A stretch of DNA of 64,000 nt. Source: LMUY01 sp965199555 (GTDB lineage Bacteria > Pseudomonadota > Alphaproteobacteria > Acetobacterales > Acetobacteraceae). The stretch covers positions 62,001-126,000 of the forward strand of contig CBDASJ010000026.1 in assembly GCA_965199555.1 (NCBI GenBank), read 5' to 3'. A program made the translations under genes and the position numbers. Under the pieces are notes generated by a model. The model did not search any database, was not told the origin of the DNA, and saw only the letters and a program-made list of their open reading frames with translations. Positions 1-8,293 of this stretch are shown here, one piece after another. Position 1 is the first letter of the stretch; every line of letters begins with the position of its first letter.

Positions 1-2235
1 GTCACGCGCGCGCGCCTGGCGTTCGTCGACCCAATGGTTGGCGGTCTCGATCGCGAGCTTGCCGCCGTCCGGCATGGCGTCGCGGGCGTTGATGCACAGG
101 TTCAACAGTGCGTTCTCGAGCTGACCCGGGTCCACCAGCGTCGGCCACAGGTCGCCGCCCTCGACCAGCAACTCCACCGCGATTTCCGGCCCCACGGTGC
201 GCCGGATCAGCTCCTCCATGCCTTCCACGAGGCGGTTCACGTCGGTCGCCCTGGGGTCGAGCGTTTGCCGGCGCGAAAAGGCGAGCAGCCGGTGCGTCAG
301 CGCCGCCGCACGGTTGGCCGCACCCTGGGCGGCCTCGACGTAGCGATCCACGTCCTTGATCCGGCCCTGGCCGATCCGGGTCTTCAACAGCTCCAGGCTG
401 CCGATCACACCAGTCAGCAGGTTGTTGAAGTCGTGGGCCAGCCCACCGGTGAGCTGGCCCACGGCTTCCATCTTCTGGCTTTGGCGCAACTGTTCCTCGG
501 CGCGCATCAACTCGGCCGTGCGCTCGGACACGCGCTGTTCCAGCGTTTCGGTCAGGGCGCGGAGTTCGGCCGTGACGCGATCGCGCTCCGCTTCCACGGC
601 ACGCCGTTCCTCCACGTCGAGCAGCACGCCGGGAAAGCTTTGCGGCGTGCCGTCCGGGGCATAGTTGACCCGCCCGTTCGCCTCGATCCAATGGTAGCGG
701 CCGTCCGCGCGGCGTATGCGGTACTGGTGCGCGTAGCTGCCGCCCTGCGCGATGGCCTCATTGATCGCCGTGGTCAGCCCCGCCCGATCGTCGGGGTGCA
801 CGGTCGCGACGATCCGGGCAAGCGGGATGCCCTCGCGGCCGAGCGACGGGTCGAGTTTGATGGCGCGGGCGAAGGCGTCGTCCACCGTAAAATGATCCGT
901 CGGCAGGTCCCAGTGCCAGGTGCCAAGGATCGCGCCGGCTGCCAGCGCAAGCTGAACGCGTTCCACGTTGTCGCGTGCGAGCGCCTCGCTGGCGCGTAGC
1001 CGATCCTCAGCGGTGCGCCTCGCGGTGCTGTCGGTGAAGATGATCGCGATCTGCCGCTCGGCGGGGTCGCCGATGCGCACGGCGAGGACGTCGAACCAGC
1101 GCTTGAACGCCTCGGCGTAGCTCTCGAAGTCTGCCGGCTCGCCGGTCTTGGCGACGTGCCCGTAGGTATCGAACCAGAACTGCTCCAGGTCCGGGGCGAA
1201 CTCCGTGACCCACTTGCCGCGCAGGTTGACGCCGGCCTGACGCTCGAAGGCGGGGTTGGCCTCGACAAAGCGGTAGTCCACCGGCCGGTCATCGACGTCG
1301 AACCTGACCTGCACGATCGCGAACGCTGCTTCGATGGTGTCGAGGATGGTCCGGAAACGCTCTTCGCTGGTTCGCAACGCCACCTCGGCCGCGTGCATGG
1401 CCGTGATGTCGCGCGACACCGCCAGCAACCGCTCCGGCCGGCCATCAGCGCCGAAGATCGGCGTGACCTGCACGTCCCACCACCGCGGCGTGCCGGCCAT
1501 GGTGTCGGCCACGCCGCGGAAGTGCCCGGAGCGCCCCGCCCGCGCGGCGGCCACGGCGTCCTTGGCATCCTGGTTGCCCTGGTCCCGCCAGAAGTCCGGC
1601 CAGGGACAGCCGCGGATGGCGTTGAAGTCGTCCACCTCCATGACGCGCTGCCCGCCCTCGTTCATGAAGCTGAGCCGGGCATCGAGGTCGAGCACCTTGA
1701 TGCAGTCGCCGGAGGAGGCCAGGACGCTACGCAGGAACTCGGCATCGGCCCGGTGCCGCTCGGCGGTCTGGTGCTGCTCGGTGCGGTCGCGCAGGACCTT
1801 GATGAAGCCCTGGACGGTGCCGGCCGCGTTGCGGAGCGGCATCATCTCGCCGTTGGCCCAGAAGCGGGTGCCGTCCTTGCGCTGGTGCCACCGCTCATCG
1901 ATCCCATGCCCTTCGCGGAGGGCGGCACCCATCTCAGCCTCGGGCACCCCGGCCGCACGGTCCTCCTCCGTAAAGAACAGGCTGGCCGAACGGCCTCGGA
2001 TTTCCGCCTCGGTCCAGCCCAGGATGCGGCGGGCGCCCTCGTTCCATTGCAGTATCAGGCCATTAAGGTCGAGCGCGATGACGGCATACTCCACCGCGCT
2101 GTCCAGGATCATGCGATGCCGGTCGGCACCCATCTGCACCCGCTGCTCGGCGGCCGCGAGCTGCCGCCACAGTTGTTCGACCTCGGCCTGCGGGGAAGCC
2201 TCCGCGGTTAAGCGGGGCGTCGCATCAGCGCTCAT
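1..2235 (-). CDS. Multi-PAS sensor histidine kinase (C-terminal end outside window)
   Basis: The first 745 residues of a sensory histidine kinase are present and the 3' end lies beyond the left edge. Four PAS/PAC-type sensor segments occur in tandem at about residues 40-160, 160-285, 290-410 and 430-560, with typical strings such as GWTEAEIRGRSASLF, FWANGEMMPLRN and WHQRKDGTRFW. A short coiled segment (TLEQRVSERTAELMRAEEQL) leads into the dimerisation/phosphoacceptor box MEAVGQLTGGLAHDFNNLL, whose predicted phosphorylated His is residue 601. The N box (NALLNLCINARDAMPDGG) of the ATPase domain is reached just before the edge. No membrane segment is visible, so a cytoplasmic sensor is likely. 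The kinase type resembles PAS hybrid kinases that often carry a C-terminal receiver, but that part cannot be seen. The ATG start overlaps the 3' end of the upstream parD-like gene, suggesting co-translation. Confidence 0.9.
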   Translation of the reverse strand, partial: MSADATPRLTAEASPQAEVEQLWRQLAAAEQRVQMGADRHRMILDSAVEYAVIALDLNGLILQWNEGARRILGWTEAEIRGRSASLFFTEEDRAAGVPEAEMGAALREGHGIDERWHQRKDGTRFWANGEMMPLRNAAGTVQGFIKVLRDRTEQHQTAERHRADAEFLRSVLASSGDCIKVLDLDARLSFMNEGGQRVMEVDDFNAIRGCPWPDFWRDQGNQDAKDAVAAARAGRSGHFRGVADTMAGTPRWWDVQVTPIFGADGRPERLLAVSRDITAMHAAEVALRTSEERFRTILDTIEAAFAIVQVRFDVDDRPVDYRFVEANPAFERQAGVNLRGKWVTEFAPDLEQFWFDTYGHVAKTGEPADFESYAEAFKRWFDVLAVRIGDPAERQIAIIFTDSTARRTAEDRLRASEALARDNVERVQLALAAGAILGTWHWDLPTDHFTVDDAFARAIKLDPSLGREGIPLARIVATVHPDDRAGLTTAINEAIAQGGSYAHQYRIRRADGRYHWIEANGRVNYAPDGTPQSFPGVLLDVEERRAVEAERDRVTAELRALTETLEQRVSERTAELMRAEEQLRQSQKMEAVGQLTGGLAHDFNNLLTGVIGSLELLKTRIGQGRIKDVDRYVEAAQGAANRAAALTHRLLAFSRRQTLDPRATDVNRLVEGMEELIRRTVGPEIAVELLVEGGDLWPTLVDPGQLENALLNLCINARDAMPDGGKLAIETANHWVDERQARARD

Positions 2236-2437
2236 CGGGCGTCCCTGCGGTCCTGGCCTTGCACTTGGTTCGGCAGTTCGGGCGCGGCTGGGCCTTTTCC
2301 TCCAGCAAACGAAGGCTCATGCGGATCACTTGGCTGGCCGAGCTGTAGCGGCCGGGCTCGACCTTGGCGGCCACGAAAGCCGCGAGTTCGGCGGTCAAGG
2401 AGACATTAAGGGCAACGCGCTCCAGCATGGACGCCAT
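2225..2437 (-). CDS. ParD-like (type II) antitoxin, orphan
   Basis: This 70-residue protein looks like a ribbon-helix-helix antitoxin of the ParD/CC2985 family. The N-terminal half (NVSLTAELAAFVAAKVEPG) followed by RYSSASQVIRMSLRLLEE is the typical beta strand plus two helices that bind operator DNA and form the dimer. The C-terminal tail is Arg/Lys-rich and would normally wrap the ParE toxin. No parE-like gene follows. Instead its stop codon overlaps the start of the PAS histidine kinase by 11 bases. It could be a solitary antitoxin, or an RHH regulator of the kinase operon. Family assignment is fairly secure; the role is inference. Confidence 0.75.
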   Translation of the reverse strand: MASMLERVALNVSLTAELAAFVAAKVEPGRYSSASQVIRMSLRLLEEKAQPRPNCRTKCKARTAGTPDER

Positions 2438-2581
2438 CTCTCACATCGGCCGCAAGAGTGCCAGTCTGTCGCATGGGCTTAAACGTCAAGGCCACCTTGA
2501 TGGTTCTGCTTCGGGTCGGGACCTACCTTTTCAGCCCTACGTCGCCCTTGCTCCAGCGTGCCGGCTGACGTGGAATAGGGT

Positions 2582-3007
2582 ATGGCAGACCTCCTGGATG
2601 ACCTCCTCGGCCCTCGCGCTGCCGCGTTGCGCGCCGCACGGCCGGATCTCAAGCGCTACACCCAAGGCAGTTATGACGTCATCGTGGCACCGGCGCATCC
2701 GGAGGGGCTGACCGCGTCGGAGCGTGCGCAAGCCGCCTGCCGCACGGCCGAGCTATCCGGCCATGCCGCCCTGGCCGCGCATTACCGCAGCCTGCCCAGC
2801 ACGCCCGGCCCGCGCGATGCGGCCATCCTGCGCCATGCCGAACTGCTGGCGACCAGCCCGGGCAAGGCGACGCGGGATGACGTCGCAGCGCTGACCGCGG
2901 CCGGACTGTCGCCGATGGAAATCGTCACCCTGTCGCAAATCGTCGCCTTCGTCGCCTTTCAGGTGCGCGTGGCCGCCGGACTGGCGCTGCTGGACCAGCC
3001 GGCATGA
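2582..3007 (+). CDS. CMD/AhpD-like domain protein (Avi_7170 type)
   Basis: This 141-residue protein of the carboxymuconolactone decarboxylase/AhpD superfamily consists of a single helical domain. The central part reads ALLATSPGKATRDDVAALTA and the C-terminal helix is LSQIVAFVAFQVRVAAGLAL. It lacks the redox CxxC pair seen in its neighbour, so it is unlikely to act as a peroxidase on its own. The next gene starts inside its stop codon (ATGA overlap at 3004), so the two are translationally coupled. To my knowledge the pair corresponds to two small families defined on Agrobacterium vitis Avi_7170 and Avi_7169, which typically occur together. The substrate is unknown. Confidence 0.75.
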   Translation: MADLLDDLLGPRAAALRAARPDLKRYTQGSYDVIVAPAHPEGLTASERAQAACRTAELSGHAALAAHYRSLPSTPGPRDAAILRHAELLATSPGKATRDDVAALTAAGLSPMEIVTLSQIVAFVAFQVRVAAGLALLDQPA

Positions 3008-3576
3008 GCCGCTTCACGCTGCAACCGGTGGAATGGTCCGCCTGGCTGCCGACCGTGGACGCCGCCACCGCATCGCCTGCCCAACTCGCCGCACTGGACA
3101 AGAGCCCGGCGCAGGCGCGGACGTCGCCCTATTTCCTGACCCTGGCGCACGACGTGGCAGCGCTGAACCAGCGCTCCCCGCTGTTCAACGCGGTGATGTA
3201 CGCGCCGCGCGGGCTGCGCCGGGCGGACCGCGAGTTGGCGACGGTGGTCGTGTCCATCGTCAACGGCTGCATTTACTGCGCCAGCGTGCACGCCCGGCGC
3301 TTCGCCGAGTTGACCAAGCAGCCGAATGTCATCCAGCGCCTGTACGACGAGGGCCTGGACACGCCGTTGGAGCCGCGCCTGCGGGCAATCGTGGATTTCG
3401 CCGCCAAGCTCACCCGGACGCCCGACGCCATGGTGGCGGCCGATCTGGCACCGTTGCGCGCCGTCGGGTTGGATGACGCCGAAATCCACGACCTGATCCA
3501 CGCCGTCGCCATGTTCGCCAACGCCAACCGGCTGATGCAAACGCTGGGTGAGCCGGTCCTGGACGGCGGCGGCTGA
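3004..3576 (+). CDS. Alkylhydroperoxidase (AhpD)-like protein (Avi_7169 type)
   Basis: This 190-residue AhpD-superfamily protein contains the classical redox motif CIYCASVHARR near residues 90-100: two Cys separated by two residues, then a His three residues later. This is the peroxidatic/resolving pair in AhpD-type disulfide reductases. The following helices (VIQRLYDEG, AIVDFAAKLTRTPDAM) fit the CMD fold. It overlaps the preceding CMD gene by 4 bases and is followed 31 bases later by an acyl-CoA dehydrogenase-like gene, so all three probably act in one oxidative pathway. The specific substrate cannot be read from the sequence. Confidence 0.82.
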   Translation: MSRFTLQPVEWSAWLPTVDAATASPAQLAALDKSPAQARTSPYFLTLAHDVAALNQRSPLFNAVMYAPRGLRRADRELATVVVSIVNGCIYCASVHARRFAELTKQPNVIQRLYDEGLDTPLEPRLRAIVDFAAKLTRTPDAMVAADLAPLRAVGLDDAEIHDLIHAVAMFANANRLMQTLGEPVLDGGG

Positions 3577-3607
3577 GCTAGCGTCCCGAGCGAAGGAAGA
3601 CCGCACC

Positions 3608-4798
3608 GTGACCCACATGCCCGGCCTGCTGGCGCCTACCCCGCGTCAGTCGGAGATCATGGCAATGGCCGCCGGCCTTGCCGACCGCTTCAGCCCGCGC
3701 GCCGCGGCTGGCGGCTTCCCGCACGAGAACTATGCGGATTTGCACGAAGCCGGTTACGACCGACTGATCATCCCCGCCAGCTTCGGCGGCGGCGGCGCGG
3801 ACGTGTTCGAGATGGTGCTGGCGCAGGAGGTTTTGGCGCGCGGCGATGCCTCCACCGCGCTGGTCACCGGCATGCTGATCAGCGTGCTGGGCCGCGCTCT
3901 CGAAAGCCGGAGCTGGCCGGCAGACGTGCTGGAAGCGATCGCCCACCGGGTGGTGGCGGAAGGCGGCATGGTGAACAACTGCGTCACCGAGCCGGAACTC
4001 GGCTCGATCTCGCGCGGCGGCGTGCCGTCCATGCGGGCGGAGCGCGTGCCGGGCGGCTGGCGGCTCCACGGCCACAAGATCTTCGTCACCGGCGCGCCCG
4101 CGCTGAAATGGCTGGTCACCGCCACGATGCTGCCGCCGGACGCCGATGCGCCGGAGGGCACGCTGTGCAGCGCCATCGTGGAAGGCGGCTCACCCGGGCT
4201 GCGCATCGTCGACACCTGGGAGGGCAGCCTCAGCCTGCGCGGCTGCGGCAACGGGGACGTGTTCTACGACGGCGTGTTCGTGCCGGACGACCGCATCGTG
4301 GAACGGGTGGTAATCGGCGGCGGCGACCGAAAGAAGCCGGGCAGCAATGGTTGGGCCTTGCCCATCGCGGCGGTGTACCTGGGCGTCGGCCAGGCGGCGT
4401 TGGACGCGGCCTGCGCCTATGCGCGGGAGCGCGTGCCGCCCTCCCTGGGCCGGCCGATCGCGGAGCAGCCGCACATCATCCAATGGATCGGCGAGATGGA
4501 ATCCGTGCTGTCAGCCGCCCGCGCCGTGCTGCACGAAACCGCCCGAGCCTGGGTTGACCACCCGGCGCTGCGCGGCTCGCTGGGCCCGCGGATCGGCATG
4601 GCGAAGTACCTCTGCACCAACGCTGCGTGTGAAGCCACGGAGAAGGCGCTGCGCGTGGCGGGCGGGTTCAGCCTGACGAAGGGGTTGCCGCTGGAACGGT
4701 ACTTCCGTGATGCCCGCGCCGGCTTGTTCCAGCCACCGCAGGATGATCTGGCGCTGGGCCAGATCGGGCGGGCCGCCCTGGCACGCGGGGCTGGCTGA
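3608..4798 (+). CDS. Acyl-CoA dehydrogenase-like flavoprotein
   Basis: This 396-residue protein has the acyl-CoA dehydrogenase architecture: N-terminal helical domain, middle beta domain with the flavin-contacting VTEPELGSISRGG and GHKIFVTGAPALKW, and a C-terminal four-helix domain. I chose the GTG at 3608 because GAAGGAAGA lies 9 bases upstream; an earlier in-frame ATG at 3548 would run into the previous gene. In the region where many family members place the catalytic Glu (RDAR.LQIYEGT) this protein reads RDARAGLFQPPQDDLALGQ, with no Glu. It may be a monooxygenase-like member (DszC/SfnB type) or use another base. Its position behind two AhpD/CMD proteins supports a special oxidative role rather than beta-oxidation. 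Confidence 0.82.
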   Translation: MTHMPGLLAPTPRQSEIMAMAAGLADRFSPRAAAGGFPHENYADLHEAGYDRLIIPASFGGGGADVFEMVLAQEVLARGDASTALVTGMLISVLGRALESRSWPADVLEAIAHRVVAEGGMVNNCVTEPELGSISRGGVPSMRAERVPGGWRLHGHKIFVTGAPALKWLVTATMLPPDADAPEGTLCSAIVEGGSPGLRIVDTWEGSLSLRGCGNGDVFYDGVFVPDDRIVERVVIGGGDRKKPGSNGWALPIAAVYLGVGQAALDAACAYARERVPPSLGRPIAEQPHIIQWIGEMESVLSAARAVLHETARAWVDHPALRGSLGPRIGMAKYLCTNAACEATEKALRVAGGFSLTKGLPLERYFRDARAGLFQPPQDDLALGQIGRAALARGAG

Positions 4799-4807
4799 TC
4801 GACAGGA

Positions 4808-4829
4808 CCCCTTCCCTTAGGGTTAGGGG
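4808..4829 (+). terminator. Weak hairpin after the acyl-CoA dehydrogenase gene
   Basis: CCCCTTCCC and GGGTTAGGGG flank a TTA loop and can form an imperfect stem just after the stop codon. There is no T-tract, so an intrinsic terminator is only possible, not established. Confidence 0.25.
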
Positions 4830-4845
4830 ATCGCAAGTGGCGTGT

Positions 4846-4871
4846 CTCCCTTTCCCGCCGGCGGGAGAGGG
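4846..4871. repeat. GC-rich palindromic intergenic repeat, copy 1
   Basis: The palindrome CCCGCCGGCGGG is flanked by CTCCCTTT and AGAGGG, between two convergent genes. It shares its core with the two longer copies between hisA and pcaDC (6882-7007), so it belongs to a dispersed REP-like family. Confidence 0.7.
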
Positions 4872-4931
4872 CTTCAAGCGAACTGCGGCCAAATGCGACT
4901 TGCCTACCCAGCAAGGGTGAGCGCAGCCTAG

Positions 4932-6101
4932 TCAGGCCGTCTCGCTGAACAACTCGCGGCCGATCAGCATGCGGCGGATTTCGCTGGTGCCGGCGCCGAT
5001 CTCATACAGCTTCGCGTCGCGTAGCAGCCGGCCGGTCGGGTAATCGTTGATGTAACCGTTGCCACCCAGCGCCTGGATCGCTTCCAGTGCCATCCAGGTC
5101 GCCTTTTCCGACGCGAACAGGATGGCGCCGGCGGCGTCCTTGCGCGTGGTCTGGCCGCGGTCGCAGGCGCGAGCCACCGCATACACGTAGGCGCGGCTGG
5201 CGTTCATCGTCGTATACATGTCGGCGATCTTGCCCTGCATGAGCTGGAACTCGCCGATTGCCTGACCGAACTGCTTGCGCTCGTGCACGTAGGGCAGCAC
5301 CACGTCCAGGCACGCCTGCATGATGCCGATCGGGCCGGCCGACAGCACCGCCCGCTCGTAGTCCAGCCCGCTCATCAGCACGTTCACGCCGCGGCCGAGC
5401 GTGCCGAGCACGTTCTCCTCCGGCACCTCGCACTCCTCGAACACCAGTTCGCAGGTGTTGGAGCCGCGCATCCCCAGCTTGTCGAGCTTCTGCGCGGTGC
5501 TGAACCCGGCAAAGCCCTTCTCGATCAGGAAGGCGGTGATGCCGCGCGGGCCGGCGGCCGGGTCGGTCTTGGCATACACCACCAGCGTGTCCGCGTTCGG
5601 CCCGTTGGTGATCCACATCTTGGAGCCGTTCAGCACCCAGCGATCGCCGCGCTTGTCTGCCCGGGTGCGCATGCCCACCACGTCGGACCCGGCGCCGGGC
5701 TCGCTCATGGCCAGCGCGCCGACATGCTCGCCGCTGATCAACCGCGGCAGATAGCGGCGCTTCTGTTCGTCATTGCCGTTGCGGGCGATCTGGTTGACGC
5801 AAAGGTTGCTGTGCGCGCCGTAGGACAGGCCGACGGACGCGGAAGCGCGGCTGATCTCCTCCATGGCGACGCAGTGTTCCAGGTAGCCCATGCCCGCGCC
5901 GCCGTACTCCTCCGGGGCGGTGATGCCCAGCACGCCCAGCGCGCCGAACTTGCGCCACAGATCGGCGGGGAACTCGTTCTCGACGTCGATGGCGGCGGCG
6001 CGGGGCGCGATCTCGTCGGCGGCGAAGCTCGCCACCTGGTCGCGCAGGGCGTCGACGGTTTCACCCAGATCGAAATCCAGCCCGCGAAAGCTGTTCAGCA
6101 T
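4932..6101 (-). CDS. ivd: Isovaleryl-CoA dehydrogenase
   Basis: This 389-residue FAD enzyme oxidises isovaleryl-CoA to 3-methylcrotonyl-CoA in leucine breakdown. The N-terminal domain ends in ITAPEEYGGAGMGYLEH. The flavin/substrate loop is LAMSEPGAGSDVVGM, and WVLNGSKMWITNG lies in the beta domain. The key evidence is GLDYERAVLSAGPIG: in IVD the catalytic Glu sits in this helix. The position used by medium-chain enzymes reads YEIGAGTSEIRR, with Ala in place of Glu, as in known IVDs. Length is typical. A good ribosome site (GGGGAGGA) precedes the ATG. It lies 21 bases downstream of hisA and probably shares its transcript, which is metabolically unexpected. Confidence 0.93.
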   Translation of the reverse strand: MLNSFRGLDFDLGETVDALRDQVASFAADEIAPRAAAIDVENEFPADLWRKFGALGVLGITAPEEYGGAGMGYLEHCVAMEEISRASASVGLSYGAHSNLCVNQIARNGNDEQKRRYLPRLISGEHVGALAMSEPGAGSDVVGMRTRADKRGDRWVLNGSKMWITNGPNADTLVVYAKTDPAAGPRGITAFLIEKGFAGFSTAQKLDKLGMRGSNTCELVFEECEVPEENVLGTLGRGVNVLMSGLDYERAVLSAGPIGIMQACLDVVLPYVHERKQFGQAIGEFQLMQGKIADMYTTMNASRAYVYAVARACDRGQTTRKDAAGAILFASEKATWMALEAIQALGGNGYINDYPTGRLLRDAKLYEIGAGTSEIRRMLIGRELFSETA

Positions 6102-6122
6102 GGTTCGTGTCCTCCCCGGAGC

Positions 6123-6854
6123 CTAGCCGTCCAGCAGCGCCAACGCCGCCGCCGGCTCCACCCGGCCATCATATAGCGCCCGGCCGACGATCACGCCCTG
6201 GATATTGGCATGGCCGAGCCCGCGCAGGGCCTGCAAATCCGTCAGGCTGCCGACGCCGCCGCTGGCGATCACCGGAATGGCGCTGGCGGTGGCGAGGCTG
6301 GCGGTCTGGTCGAGGTTCAGGCCGCCCAGCATGCCGTCACGGCCGATATCGGTGTAGATGATGGCGGCGACCCCCGCATCGGCAAAGCGGGCGGCAAGAT
6401 CAGGCGCGGCAAGCGTGGAGGTCGCGGCCCAGCCATCCGTCGCCACGAATCCGTCGCGCGCGTCGATGCCCACGGCGATCTGGCCGGGGAAAAGCCGGCA
6501 AGCGTCGCGCACCAGCGCCGGGTCGCGCACGGCGGCGCTGCCCAGGATCACCCGGCGGACGCCTGCTGCCAGCCAGCGCTCCACCCCGGCCAGGTCGCGG
6601 ATACCGCCGCCCAGTTGCACCGGCACACGCGCGGCACCGAGGATGGCGGCAACCGCGTCGGCGTTCACGGCGCGGCCGGCAAAGGCGCCGTTCAGGTCTA
6701 CGACGTGCAGCCAGCGGCAGCCTGCGTCCTGCCAAGCCCGCGCCTGGGCAGCCGGATCGTCGGAATACACCGTCGCCTCATCCATGGCGCCGCGGCGCAG
6801 GCGCACGCAGGCGCCATCCTTCAGGTCGATGGCGGGGTAAAGCGTCAGAGGCAT
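6123..6854 (-). CDS. hisA: HisA, ProFAR isomerase
   Basis: The 243-residue (beta/alpha)8-barrel enzyme catalyses the Amadori rearrangement of ProFAR to PRFAR in histidine biosynthesis. Visible hallmarks are LYPAIDLKDGACVRL, with the first catalytic Asp at residue 10, and QLGGGIRD (phosphate binding). GIDARDGFVATDGW carries the second catalytic Asp, and YTDIGRDGMLGGLN and VIASGGVGSL form the second phosphate site. Length is normal. It lies downstream of pcaDC across a repeat-filled 199-base gap and upstream of ivd. hisF, usually next to hisA, is about 16 kb away. Confidence 0.97.
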   Translation of the reverse strand: MPLTLYPAIDLKDGACVRLRRGAMDEATVYSDDPAAQARAWQDAGCRWLHVVDLNGAFAGRAVNADAVAAILGAARVPVQLGGGIRDLAGVERWLAAGVRRVILGSAAVRDPALVRDACRLFPGQIAVGIDARDGFVATDGWAATSTLAAPDLAARFADAGVAAIIYTDIGRDGMLGGLNLDQTASLATASAIPVIASGGVGSLTDLQALRGLGHANIQGVIVGRALYDGRVEPAAALALLDG

Positions 6855-6881
6855 GGGGTGGCACCCTCACGCGCCAAATCT

Positions 6882-7007
6882 CCCTCTCCCGCTGGCGGGA
6901 GAGGGTTGGGGTGAGGGTGGCGCCGCCCGTTTGGACTCCAGCTTCCGCAGCCGATTGCCGCCTGGTCGGCCACCCTCACCCTGCCCTCTCCCGCCAGCGG
7001 GAGAGGG
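6882..7007. repeat. Inverted pair of GC-rich palindromic repeats (copies 2 and 3)
   Basis: Two 24-base palindromes (11-base arms CCCTCTCCCGC/GCGGGAGAGGG around TG or CA) lie at 6882-6905 and 6984-7007. Copy 2 is followed by GGTGAGGGTGG. Copy 3 is preceded by the reverse complement CCACCCTCACC. The two units therefore form a larger inverted repeat in the hisA-pcaDC gap, organised like a REP/BIME element, and may stabilise or attenuate the transcript. Confidence 0.85.
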
Positions 7008-7053
7008 ATCGCAGGCGCCACCGTGCCAAATGTGACCGTCCAACTCCGGCAGG

Positions 7054-8238
7054 TCATCCCCGCTGCATCTCCGCCAGCATCTCCTCGACCATGTGGAAGG
7101 CCGTGTTGGCGGCGGGAACGCCGGCGTAGATGGCGGATTGGATCAGCACCTCGCGGATCTCGTCCTCGCTCAGCCCCTTCTGCTCCAGCGCGGCGCGGGT
7201 GTGCAGGCGGAACTCCTCCCAGCGGCCGAGCGCGATCGTGATGGCCAGCACGATAATGCGGCGCGTGCGGTGGTCCAGCCCGGGGCGGCCCCATACCTCG
7301 CTCCACGCGAACCGGGTGATGAACTGCTGGAACTCCCACGCGAAGCCGCCTTGCTTCGCCAGCGCGCGGTCCACCCAGGCATCGCCGAGCACGGCGCGGC
7401 GATTGCCGATGCCGAGGTCGAACAGCGCCGCCCGGCCCGCTTCCGCGGCATCCCCGACCTCGGGCGCCAGGAAATCGGCGAGCAGTGCAGCCAAGGCGTC
7501 CGGGCGCTCCAACGGGGAAATGTGTCCGGTGGGCAGGCTGACCAGCTTGGCGCCCGGGATCGCCGCGGCGATCGGCTCGCCGCCCGTGGCGGGCGGGGTC
7601 GCCTCATCCAACGAGCCGACTACAACCAAGGTGGGCAAGGTGATGCCGGGCAAGGCGTCCTTCACGGCCAGCGCCGCGATCGCCATGCAGCAGGCGGCGT
7701 AGCCCTGCGGGTCCTGCGCCTGCATGATCGCGCGGGCGGTGGCTAGGTACGGAGGGTTGGCGGCGCGCACGGCGGCGGGGAACCAGCGGGCCAGGATGCC
7801 GTCCATCAGCGGCGCCATGCCGCCGGCCCGCACCGCGGCCGCGCGATCCAGCCACATCTGCGATGGGACCTCGGCGGCGCTGTTGCAGATGGCGATGGCC
7901 GTCAGCCGGGCCGGCGCCGTGGCAGTCATCTGCATCGCCGTCATGCCGCCCATCGACACGCCGGCCACCGCCGCACTCGCCGCCCCGGCCGCGTCCAGCA
8001 CCGCGAACGCATCCGCCGCCAGGTCCGCGATGGTGTAGTCGCCCGGCGGGGCGTCGGACGCGCCGTGCCCGCGCGTGTCCATGCGCAGCAGGCGGAACCG
8101 GCCGGACAGCGCCCGCACCACCCCGTCCCATAGCGCGTGGTCGGTACCCAGCGAGTTCAACAGCAGCAGAGCCGGCCGATCCGGGTGACCGTCCATGCGC
8201 CAAAACAAACGCACGCCCTCACGGGTGACGAACGGCAT
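7054..8238 (-). CDS. pcaDC: Bifunctional 3-oxoadipate enol-lactonase / 4-carboxymuconolactone decarboxylase
   Basis: This 394-residue fusion carries two consecutive steps of the protocatechuate branch of the beta-ketoadipate pathway. Residues 1-260 form an alpha/beta hydrolase (PcaD). Nucleophile Ser95 lies in AGVSMGGM, the acid is probably Asp211 in VVGSLDEATPP, and the base is His239 in LPTGHISPLE. Residues about 275-390 are a CMD domain (PcaC) with RRIIVLAITIALGRWEEF and YAGVPAANTAFH. The start at 8238 has GGAGGG eight bases upstream; a longer in-frame reading begins in a repeat and is unlikely. No other pca gene is nearby; it sits inside a histidine gene run. Confidence 0.92.
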   Translation of the reverse strand: MPFVTREGVRLFWRMDGHPDRPALLLLNSLGTDHALWDGVVRALSGRFRLLRMDTRGHGASDAPPGDYTIADLAADAFAVLDAAGAASAAVAGVSMGGMTAMQMTATAPARLTAIAICNSAAEVPSQMWLDRAAAVRAGGMAPLMDGILARWFPAAVRAANPPYLATARAIMQAQDPQGYAACCMAIAALAVKDALPGITLPTLVVVGSLDEATPPATGGEPIAAAIPGAKLVSLPTGHISPLERPDALAALLADFLAPEVGDAAEAGRAALFDLGIGNRRAVLGDAWVDRALAKQGGFAWEFQQFITRFAWSEVWGRPGLDHRTRRIIVLAITIALGRWEEFRLHTRAALEQKGLSEDEIREVLIQSAIYAGVPAANTAFHMVEEMLAEMQRG

Positions 8239-8293
8239 CAGAACCCTCCAAACCAGCCGCTGGAGCGGCTGCCAAGAACTGCCAAGCGGATAA

